A DNA stretch of 5,011 nucleotides from an uncultured Clostridia bacterium (GTDB lineage: Bacteria; Bacillota; Clostridia; RUG12999): positions 1-5,011 of the forward strand of contig CALLNG010000280.1 of NCBI GenBank assembly GCA_938005345.1, given 5' to 3'. Below are positions 1-5,011 of this stretch, in pieces. Position numbers and translations under genes: made by a program. The notes beneath the pieces are model-generated. The model was not told where the DNA came from. It saw only the letters and a program-made list of their open reading frames with translations, and ran no database searches. Each line of letters starts with the position of its first letter. The stretch's first letter is position 1.

Positions 1-1449
1 AGCGATCTCCAAGAATGGAATGTACTAGCAATAAAAGAGGATAAAGGAAAAACGAGAGCTGAAATTACCGTAATCAGCAGCAAAATCAGCGGAACCATCA
101 CAGCCGTCAGCGATAAAACCATCACGGTGGAGGATCAGGAATTGGAACTGGCAGAAAGCCTGAAAACATTCCTGGAAACAAACACCGAACCCAAATACCA
201 GATATCGTTGAACGACAGCGGCAGTTTCTATCTTGATGCAGACGGCAAAATTGCTGCGGCTAATGTAGGCGGCAAAACTGGTTCCAACGGCAATTATGCG
301 TATCTGGTCAAATATGGTATGTCAAGCGGTATATCCACCACTTGTGAAATGAGAGTGTTGGTGGAGTCAAGTACGATACTGACATTGAAAACGGCAGCAA
401 AACTTACCATAGACGGGATTAGCGGTCAAAACGGAACGGATCTGTATCAGCGGTTTTCGGAACTGGAAAATGTACGTCCTGCAGGACTTTATACCGGTAC
501 GGACACAAATATTGCGGCGGCATATACAAAACAGAATTATGTAATTGTGTATAAAACCAATGAAGCGGGCGAAGTAACAGAAGTGGATACCGTGGTAAAC
601 AATGAGGAAGAAAACGGCAGAGGCTTGGAAATAACCTATCCCGCTGCAAATAAACGATATAAAGTAGTGGGTAAGTTTTCCGGCAGAACACCCGTTAATA
701 ATTTCATCTGGAATAACGATACCATCATGTTCAACATTCCTGCTGATGCGGAAAACGAAAGACTATATACTGCATCCAATGCCTTTACGCATGACCTCTT
801 CTTTGATGTCGCTGCCTATGACTGCGTGGACGGGGTGGTTTCGGTTGTCTGCAACTTCCAGCAAAGCAGCTTGACCGGCGATGGAACTGAAATATCAACC
901 AATGTGGACACGACGAACTCCATTGGGATTATACAAAAGATTACACAGAGCACGACTGAGGATAACGAAAGTGTACCCAGAATTTATATGGTCTATGAAG
1001 GCAGCAATGTAAGCTATAACGTGGTGCCGGATACGACGCTTCCGGATTTGCAGTATGGAGATGTTGTAGTATTTCACACCGATTCATTGGGGAGAATTGA
1101 CGCCCTCAATATATTATTCCAGCCACGGGAGGATACGGAGCCTTTCCTGAGTGGGGCAGCCAGCAGCTGCGAGCTAGCCTATGGTATGGTTTATCAAAAA
1201 TTCGCGACAGTGGGCACCCTCTTAACGGATTTGTCTGTGGCGGACAATCCTAAAACAAGCGATTTGGAACCGTACCTGCTTCCCGGCTTTCCAAGAATTT
1301 ATCTGGTAGACATGGCGGAGGAGGAAACGCGTCTTGCAACAGGAGATGACATGATCTCCTATGAAATGGATCCAGAAAATGCCTCCATGGTGTTTGTAAA
1401 GTTATATTATGATATTAGCAGAGAAGCGGTCATTTATAAGTGGAAATAA
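1..1449 (+). CDS. C-terminal part of a large surface protein, probably SLH-family (5' end missing)
   Basis: Frame 1 is open from the first base to TAA at 1447-1449, so the real start lies upstream; the GTG at 127 is only an internal valine. The visible 482 residues are polar, rich in Thr, Asn, Asp and Tyr, with alternating beta-strand patterns and no membrane segment, which suits an exported protein. Short modules recall clostridial SLH proteins: an SGTITAVSDKTITV-type strand pair (residues about 30-51), GSFYLDADGKIAA (74-86), YGDVVVF followed by LGRIDAL (from 352), and a C-terminal segment with PRIYLVD (431-438) ending in IYKWK. In such proteins SLH repeats often sit at the N-terminus, which cannot be seen here. 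No catalytic motif is recognisable. Gene 2 follows after 14 nt, so the two are probably co-transcribed. The surface location is fairly safe; the precise family is inferred from motif memory, and the function is unknown. Confidence 0.8.
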   Translation, partial: SDLQEWNVLAIKEDKGKTRAEITVISSKISGTITAVSDKTITVEDQELELAESLKTFLETNTEPKYQISLNDSGSFYLDADGKIAAANVGGKTGSNGNYAYLVKYGMSSGISTTCEMRVLVESSTILTLKTAAKLTIDGISGQNGTDLYQRFSELENVRPAGLYTGTDTNIAAAYTKQNYVIVYKTNEAGEVTEVDTVVNNEEENGRGLEITYPAANKRYKVVGKFSGRTPVNNFIWNNDTIMFNIPADAENERLYTASNAFTHDLFFDVAAYDCVDGVVSVVCNFQQSSLTGDGTEISTNVDTTNSIGIIQKITQSTTEDNESVPRIYMVYEGSNVSYNVVPDTTLPDLQYGDVVVFHTDSLGRIDALNILFQPREDTEPFLSGAASSCELAYGMVYQKFATVGTLLTDLSVADNPKTSDLEPYLLPGFPRIYLVDMAEEETRLATGDDMISYEMDPENASMVFVKLYYDISREAVIYKWK

Positions 1450-1451
1450 AA

Positions 1452-1459
1452 GGGGGAGG
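1452..1459 (+). promoter_or_regulatory. Ribosome binding site deciding the ATG start of gene 2
   Basis: GGGGGAGG lies in the 14-nt gap between the TAA of gene 1 and the ATG at 1464, leaving 4 nt between the GGAGG core and the start codon. An alternative GTG at 1440 overlaps the end of gene 1, has no Shine-Dalgarno in front of it and would add eight polar residues before the signal peptide. The ATG is therefore preferred. The tight spacing suggests that ribosomes finishing gene 1 could pass to gene 2. Confidence 0.8.
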
Positions 1460-1463
1460 AACG

Positions 1464-4400
1464 ATGCGTAGAATAACAGCCATTGTTTTAAGTATGCTGC
1501 TCTTGGTCAACATGACATTTACGATAGCGGCAGATGGTGCAGATGTAACAGATGATCTGGAACTGCCGGATTACAGCAATTTGTCCTCCGAGTGGGTTCT
1601 GTATGACGAAGCGGTGTTTGACCATCTGGAAGATGAACGCTGGACAATCAACAACGCTGTAGACGGCACAGACTGGAGGGTAGAAATCCAGGATGGCGCC
1701 TTGACATTTGTTTCGGTGACTGGAAAGACGATAGCAAATCCATTCGTCTATAATTTGTCGCAGATTGCCGATGATGGGGTTTATTATATTGAGTATGTGT
1801 TCAAGAGCAACTTTGACAGCGGCACGATGGGCACTGCGCAGGACATTATCTATCTGAGAGACGAAAACGGCACAGATGTTACCGGAATGCGGGCGTCGAC
1901 AAGCGCACAGGGCGGCATCAGATGGATGCTGCGCACCTCGGCAACATCGACTTCTGCGGGGAGCGATATTTCGTCATCGCAGAGACCGCCCTATACGCAA
2001 GGAGCAAAAACGGCGGCCGGAGTGCTTTACGACACATCAACAGAATCCATCAATTTATACATGAACAGAGAGGAACACCCTCACCAGTATTATACGAGGA
2101 ATGCAGGTGTGACAAATGTCGCACAATTGGGAACGCAGTTTCAGGGGTCGCCCTTAGCGGGACAATATGCCAGATTTTATAGCATTCGAGTATGGAAAAA
2201 GGTGGAAGAAGCTGACAAAAGTTTGGCAATAGACTATACCTCCGCATTGATGGGCGGCGTACTGAGCGCAAGCTATGAATGGAATGGATATGATCCAGAA
2301 AACGGAGCCAGTTATCAGTGGATGCGCGCCAGTACCTTGAATGGTGACTATACGGCAATTCCTGGTGCAACGGGCGCGACCTACACCCTGACCGGCGCGG
2401 ACAGCGGCACCTATATCAAGCTGATGATAACACCGAAGAGTGATGCTGCGGTCATTGCATCCAATTATGTACCAGTGGGAAATATAGCGCTTGGAAAGAG
2501 CGTTGTCGACAGCGGACAAGTGAACTGGCGTTATCCGGGGTCTAACTTGACGGATGGAGATGCAAACACATGGGCACAAGGGATGGGATATTCCACAGAG
2601 GCTATTTATACCATAGATTTGGAAGGAGAACACCAAATTTCGATGATGCGCATGTATGCCCATGGCACATCGGCGGCAAAGATCAGACATTTCAAGGTAG
2701 AATATACGCTTTCAGAGTCTGGAGACGGTGATTGGCAGGAGGCTGCAGCCGTAACCGTAGGCAACAGTCTTGACCAGATCTCCCTGTCGTTTGACCGCGT
2801 GACGGCGCGCCGAGTACGACTGTATATAGATGAAACATCATCGACCTTTACCGGGACCTGGTATATAGATGAACTGGAATTTTATAATGCGGCAAACGCT
2901 GCGCCAACACTTACCCTGAACGGTGCGCAACGCCTGTCGGTAGAAAAAGGAACAACCTTTGTAGACCCGGGTGTGACTGCTTTGGATGAGACAGGCGCTG
3001 ATTTGACCCCGCTGGTTGTAGTATCCGGTGATACGGTTGATACCTCGAAGACAGGAACCTATACGCTATACTATGACGTGAAGGACGCTTGGGGCAACGC
3101 GGCGGAAACGGTTACTCGGACAGTCGTTGTACACGAACACGATGCGGAACCGCCGGTCATTTATCTCAACGGTGCTTCTGTGGTTCGCATTCATCAGAAC
3201 AGCACATGGGAAGACCCTGGAGCATATGCAATTGATAACCTGGATACAGATGTTTCTGTTACTATAGGCGGAGAAACGGTAAATACCGCTATCTTGGGGC
3301 AATATACCGTAACCTATGACGCTGTGGATATAACGGGCAACCGAGCGAAGCAGGCAACGCGGACGGTCATTGTCGTAGCAGAAGGCGAAGACATTACCCC
3401 GCCGGTCGTCACACTGAACGGCGAAGCCGAGGTTGAGGTCTGGCAGGGTTACGAATATGAAGAACAGGGTGCAACAGCAATTGATGATGGAACGGATGTG
3501 ACAAGCAGAATTGCCATCACGAGCAGTGTGAATACCGGTGTGCTTGGCGATTATGTCGTTACCTATAGTGTAACTGACGCAGCGGGTAACATTGGCGTGG
3601 CAACGCGTGTCGTACACGTTGTAGAAGAGCCTGCCATTGAGCGGGATACGCGTGAATTAGAGATTGAAGGCGCTTCCAATCTGCAAGCCATTGTCAACAA
3701 TTTGATTTTGCGTATTAAAGGAACCTATGGTTCCACCGTTACATGGTCCTCCTCAAACGAAAGTGTCATTCGTACCGATGGTACGGTATTCCGCCCCAGC
3801 AGTGATACATATGTCACACTGACAGCAACCATCACCAACGGCGATGCAGTGCGTACTAAGACATTTGAGCCTGTTAAAGTACTCAAAGCCACCAGCACTG
3901 CCGGCGGCGGAAGCGGCGGCCGTACCAACGGCAGTACGGTTACGAGAACCAACGAAAATGCTGCAACAGTACCGAACACACCGCAGACTCCTACACAGTC
4001 TGGCAACGGCACACTTTCTGGATTCCATGATATGGACCAGGCAATATGGGCGGATTTGGCAGTGTCAGATCTGGTAAAAGCGGGCATTGTCAATGGGATG
4101 GGTGATGGCAGCTTCCGGCCCAATCAATCCGTGACTAGAGAAGAATTTGTGAAAATGCTGCTGGGTGCTCTAGGCATTGAAGCGTTGGAAGCGGAAACGG
4201 CGTTCAGCGATGTGAATGCAAACGAGTGGTACGCGACGTATGTGGCAGCCGCAGAACAGCTCGGCATTGTCCAGGGAATTAGTGAAGAAGCGTTTGGTGT
4301 CGGACAGACCATTGTCAGACAGGATATGGCGTTAATGATACAGCGTGCAATGGAAGTAACGGGAAAAACCTTAAACCAGGATGGGGAAACCGTTATGTTT

Positions 4401-4565
4401 GGCGACACGGATTCCATCAGCGACTATGCAAAAGATGCTGTTGATCAGCTGGCAAAAGCAGGTATCATCAATGGCATGGGTGATGGCAATTTCGCACCGA
4501 TGCAGTCATGTACTCGTGCGGAAGCGGCAAAAGTGATTTACGAACTGATAAACTATATGCGGTAA
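1464..4565 (+). CDS. Modular cell-wall-bound surface protein: jelly-roll-like, Ig-like, F5/8C, three HYR/DUF5011-like, aBig, three SLH
   Basis: Complete secreted protein of 1033 residues. Residues 1 to about 23-26 form a Sec signal peptide (MRR, then a hydrophobic core ending TIAADGA) with no lipobox cysteine. About 44-250 is a beta-rich region resembling a concanavalin/LamG-like jelly roll; this is the least certain call. Residues 252-338 are an Ig-like domain with YQW (284-286) and GATGATYTLTGADSGTYIK (301-319). Residues 340-473 are an F5/8 type C domain, with NIALGKS, LTDGDANTW (362-370) and ARRVRLYI (448-455), a fold that usually binds glycans. About 481-722 are three Ig-like repeats of the HYR/DUF5011 type. 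About 726-809 is an atrophied bacterial Ig domain (TWSSSNESVI from 760, then DGTVFRP). About 810-853 is a flexible Gly/Ser/Thr/Pro linker. Residues 854-1033 are three SLH repeats, which in this family bind secondary cell-wall polysaccharide. No enzyme domain is visible, so an adhesin or glycan-binding scaffold is inferred. It is probably co-transcribed with gene 1 and ends at the terminator at 4609. Confidence 0.93.
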   Translation: MRRITAIVLSMLLLVNMTFTIAADGADVTDDLELPDYSNLSSEWVLYDEAVFDHLEDERWTINNAVDGTDWRVEIQDGALTFVSVTGKTIANPFVYNLSQIADDGVYYIEYVFKSNFDSGTMGTAQDIIYLRDENGTDVTGMRASTSAQGGIRWMLRTSATSTSAGSDISSSQRPPYTQGAKTAAGVLYDTSTESINLYMNREEHPHQYYTRNAGVTNVAQLGTQFQGSPLAGQYARFYSIRVWKKVEEADKSLAIDYTSALMGGVLSASYEWNGYDPENGASYQWMRASTLNGDYTAIPGATGATYTLTGADSGTYIKLMITPKSDAAVIASNYVPVGNIALGKSVVDSGQVNWRYPGSNLTDGDANTWAQGMGYSTEAIYTIDLEGEHQISMMRMYAHGTSAAKIRHFKVEYTLSESGDGDWQEAAAVTVGNSLDQISLSFDRVTARRVRLYIDETSSTFTGTWYIDELEFYNAANAAPTLTLNGAQRLSVEKGTTFVDPGVTALDETGADLTPLVVVSGDTVDTSKTGTYTLYYDVKDAWGNAAETVTRTVVVHEHDAEPPVIYLNGASVVRIHQNSTWEDPGAYAIDNLDTDVSVTIGGETVNTAILGQYTVTYDAVDITGNRAKQATRTVIVVAEGEDITPPVVTLNGEAEVEVWQGYEYEEQGATAIDDGTDVTSRIAITSSVNTGVLGDYVVTYSVTDAAGNIGVATRVVHVVEEPAIERDTRELEIEGASNLQAIVNNLILRIKGTYGSTVTWSSSNESVIRTDGTVFRPSSDTYVTLTATITNGDAVRTKTFEPVKVLKATSTAGGGSGGRTNGSTVTRTNENAATVPNTPQTPTQSGNGTLSGFHDMDQAIWADLAVSDLVKAGIVNGMGDGSFRPNQSVTREEFVKMLLGALGIEALEAETAFSDVNANEWYATYVAAAEQLGIVQGISEEAFGVGQTIVRQDMALMIQRAMEVTGKTLNQDGETVMFGDTDSISDYAKDAVDQLAKAGIINGMGDGNFAPMQSCTRAEAAKVIYELINYMR
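2904..3629 (+). repeat. Three tandem Ig-like repeats (HYR/DUF5011 type) coded within gene 2
   Basis: Three units of about 77-83 codons begin at 2904, 3150 and 3399 (residues 481, 563 and 646). Each opens with P-x-(I/V/L)-x-L-N-G, has an acidic turn near residue 20 (VDPG at 500-503, EDPG at 583-586, EEQG at 666-669), then A-x-D, a Gly-Xaa-Tyr strand (TGTYTLYYD, LGQYTVTYD, LGDYVVTYS), a D-x-x-GN turn and a closing R-x-V-x-V strand. The similarity is clear in protein but weak in DNA, so the duplications are old. Such repeats usually act as stalks holding a binding head away from the wall. Here they sit between the F5/8C domain and the SLH anchor. Confidence 0.85.
4023..4562 (+). repeat. Three SLH repeats forming the C-terminal wall anchor of gene 2
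   Basis: SLH1 covers residues about 854-906 (FHDM start, GIVNGMGDGSF, then VTREEF at 890-895). SLH2 covers about 914-970 (FSDV start, LGIVQG, then VRQD at 951-954). SLH3 covers about 979-1033 (FGDT start, GIINGMGDGNF, then TRAE at 1017-1020). SLH1 and SLH3 match the consensus best, and 4090-4110 and 4468-4488 are 20/21 identical at the DNA level. Three repeats are the usual number for a trimeric SLH anchor that binds pyruvylated secondary cell-wall polysaccharide. SLH2 departs from TRAE but keeps the arginine. Confidence 0.93.
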
Positions 4566-4608
4566 CAGTAAAATGCGCTAGTATCGTGACGGAGTTATGC
4601 AGTAAGCG

Positions 4609-4651
4609 AGGGGTAATGAACAAAAAAACAAAAGGTCATTACCCCTTTTTT
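4609..4651 (+). terminator. Rho-independent terminator after gene 2
   Basis: AGGGGTAATGA (4609-4619) pairs perfectly with TCATTACCCCT (4636-4646), an 11-bp stem with four G-C pairs at its base, followed directly by a run of six T (4646-4651). The 16-nt loop is almost all A. It starts 43 nt after the TAA of gene 2 and should end the transcript of genes 1 and 2. It also implies that gene 3 needs its own promoter downstream. There is no matching T-run for the opposite strand, so it appears to work in one direction. Confidence 0.92.
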
Positions 4652-4739
4652 CCGTTAGTAAATCAAACAGAAAAGAGTGGGGAAGGAAGAATACAGTAAA
4701 TGAGCAGCCAAAAGAAATCAATTAGATAGATACAAAACT

Positions 4740-4797
4740 ATATTCCGTAAACAGACGAAGCAGCGCATTTGAGAGATGGATCATGTTCGCGGAATAT
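4740..4797. repeat. Imperfect 14-nt inverted repeat upstream of gene 3
   Basis: ATATTCCGTAAACA (4740-4753) is the reverse complement of TGTTCGCGGAATAT (4784-4797) at 12 of 14 positions. The outer 8 bp are perfect, then comes one G-U-compatible pair, one mismatch and four more pairs. The spacer is 30 nt. No T-run follows, so it is not an intrinsic terminator. It ends 41 nt before the TTG start of gene 3, in the only stretch that can hold that gene's promoter and leader. It could be a leader RNA hairpin or a pair of protein-binding half-sites. The symmetry is seen directly; any function is inference. The rest of 4652-4838 is A-rich and shows no other clear element. Confidence 0.5.
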
Positions 4798-4827
4798 CAA
4801 ATGAGTGGGAGAATTTTTGAAAGAAAG

Positions 4828-4832
4828 AAGGG
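4828..4832 (+). promoter_or_regulatory. Ribosome binding site for the TTG start of gene 3
   Basis: AAGGG in a purine-rich stretch (GAAAGAAGGGA) lies 6 nt before TTG at 4839-4841. It is a moderate Shine-Dalgarno, weaker than that of gene 2. The frame has a TGA at 4818-4820 and no ATG or GTG between that stop and the TTG. The next in-frame ATG falls inside the hydrophobic core of the signal peptide, so this site fixes the TTG as the start. Confidence 0.65.
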
Positions 4833-4838
4833 ATTTAT

Positions 4839-5011
4839 TTGAAAATCAACAAGCTTTTATCCGCAATACTTGTTATCTGCATGATTTTGGGGAGCATGTC
4901 AGCGCTTGCGGTAACAGACAAAGTGATTTTCGACCTTACGTCACTTGGCATTGTAACAGGGGATGAAAACGGAAACTTGCTGGGAGATGAAGAGATTACA
5001 AGGGCCGAGTT
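4839..5011 (+). CDS. N-terminus of an SLH-domain surface protein (3' end missing)
   Basis: The first 57 codons of a gene running off the window. Residues 1-24 form a clear Sec signal peptide: KINK, a hydrophobic core from LLSAIL to ILG, then SALA with likely cleavage after A24. No cysteine sits at the cleavage site, so it is not a lipoprotein. An SLH repeat starts at once: FDLTSLGIVTGDENG (31-45) and, at the window edge, ITRAE (53-57), the conserved TRAE motif of the polysaccharide-binding site. The usual aromatic FxDv/W segment before the first helix is reduced to TDKVIFDL, a short form I associate with N-terminal SLH anchors in clostridial surface proteins. Start choice: TTG, because the frame is closed upstream at 4818. 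It lies beyond the terminator and needs its own promoter. It may be a paralogue of gene 1, but the N-terminus of gene 1 is not visible. Confidence 0.88.
   Translation, partial: MKINKLLSAILVICMILGSMSALAVTDKVIFDLTSLGIVTGDENGNLLGDEEITRAE

Noticed and set aside
127..129. GTG at 127 as the start of gene 1
   Set aside because: The frame is open from base 1 and the sequence before 127 is the same kind of beta-rich protein. The SGTITAVSDKTITV module spans the GTG, and there is no Shine-Dalgarno in front of it.
1440..1463. GTG at 1440 as the start of gene 2
   Set aside because: It overlaps the end of gene 1, has no Shine-Dalgarno, and would put polar residues before the signal peptide. The ATG at 1464 has GGGGGAGG just upstream and begins a standard signal peptide.
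2154..3617. Long minus-strand open frames opposite gene 2 (for example 2154-2690 and 3066-3617)
   Set aside because: They lie wholly inside a well-supported gene on the other strand. Their translations are rich in Cys, His and Arg with no domain pattern, as expected of antisense shadows.
3900..3924. GC-rich GGCGGC run that could look like a structured or repeat element
   Set aside because: It encodes the Gly/Ser-rich linker before the SLH repeats and is explained by codon use for GGGSGG.
4508..4699. 63-codon + strand open frame across the end of gene 2 and the terminator
   Set aside because: It overlaps the last SLH repeat in another frame, reads through the terminator hairpin, has no ribosome binding site, and its product resembles no protein.
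4700..4729. 9-codon ORF beginning ATG at 4700
   Set aside because: It is very short, its purine-rich upstream stretch is too far from the ATG (about 12 nt), and it has no link to gene 3. Chance occurrence is likely.
4652..4838. A sigma-70-type promoter for gene 3
   Set aside because: One must exist, but no pair of -35 and -10 boxes is convincing. TATATT at 4739-4744 lacks a -35, and TTGAGA at 4769-4774 has only GAATAT at the right distance. I left it out of the feature list.

Overview
The window looks like the chromosome of a low-to-mid GC Gram-positive bacterium of the Clostridia type. The grounds are S-layer homology (SLH) domains, a strong purine-rich Shine-Dalgarno, a TTG start, Sec signal peptides without lipoboxes, and an A/T-rich intergenic region ending in a classic intrinsic terminator. 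I cannot assign a genus from this sequence.

All genes lie on the + strand, and all appear to encode secreted cell-surface proteins. (1) Positions 1-1449 hold the 3' part (482 codons plus stop) of a large beta-rich surface protein whose N-terminus lies outside the window. (2) Only 14 nt later, behind a G-rich ribosome binding site, a complete 1033-residue protein runs from 1464 to 4565. It has a signal peptide, a jelly-roll-like N-terminal domain, an Ig-like domain, an F5/8 type C (discoidin-like) domain, three tandem Ig-like repeats of the HYR/DUF5011 type, an atrophied bacterial Ig domain, a Gly/Ser/Thr/Pro linker and three C-terminal SLH repeats. (3) A perfect 11-bp hairpin with a T-run (4609-4651) ends this transcription unit. 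(4) A 273-nt intergenic region contains an imperfect 14-nt inverted repeat (4740-4753 with 4784-4797). (5) A third gene begins at a TTG codon (4839) and runs off the window. It encodes a signal peptide followed directly by an N-terminal SLH repeat.

Genes 1 and 2 are probably co-transcribed. Their shared theme is display of binding modules on the cell wall, with SLH domains as the non-covalent anchor to secondary cell-wall polysaccharide. Gene 3 has the same theme in the opposite domain order and is a separate transcription unit. No catalytic domain is visible in any of them, so adhesion, carbohydrate binding or S-layer structure is likelier than enzymatic activity. I found no RNA genes, mobile elements, CRISPR arrays or phage genes. 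The most unusual non-coding item is the inverted repeat in front of gene 3. I do not see a clearly new biological system here.
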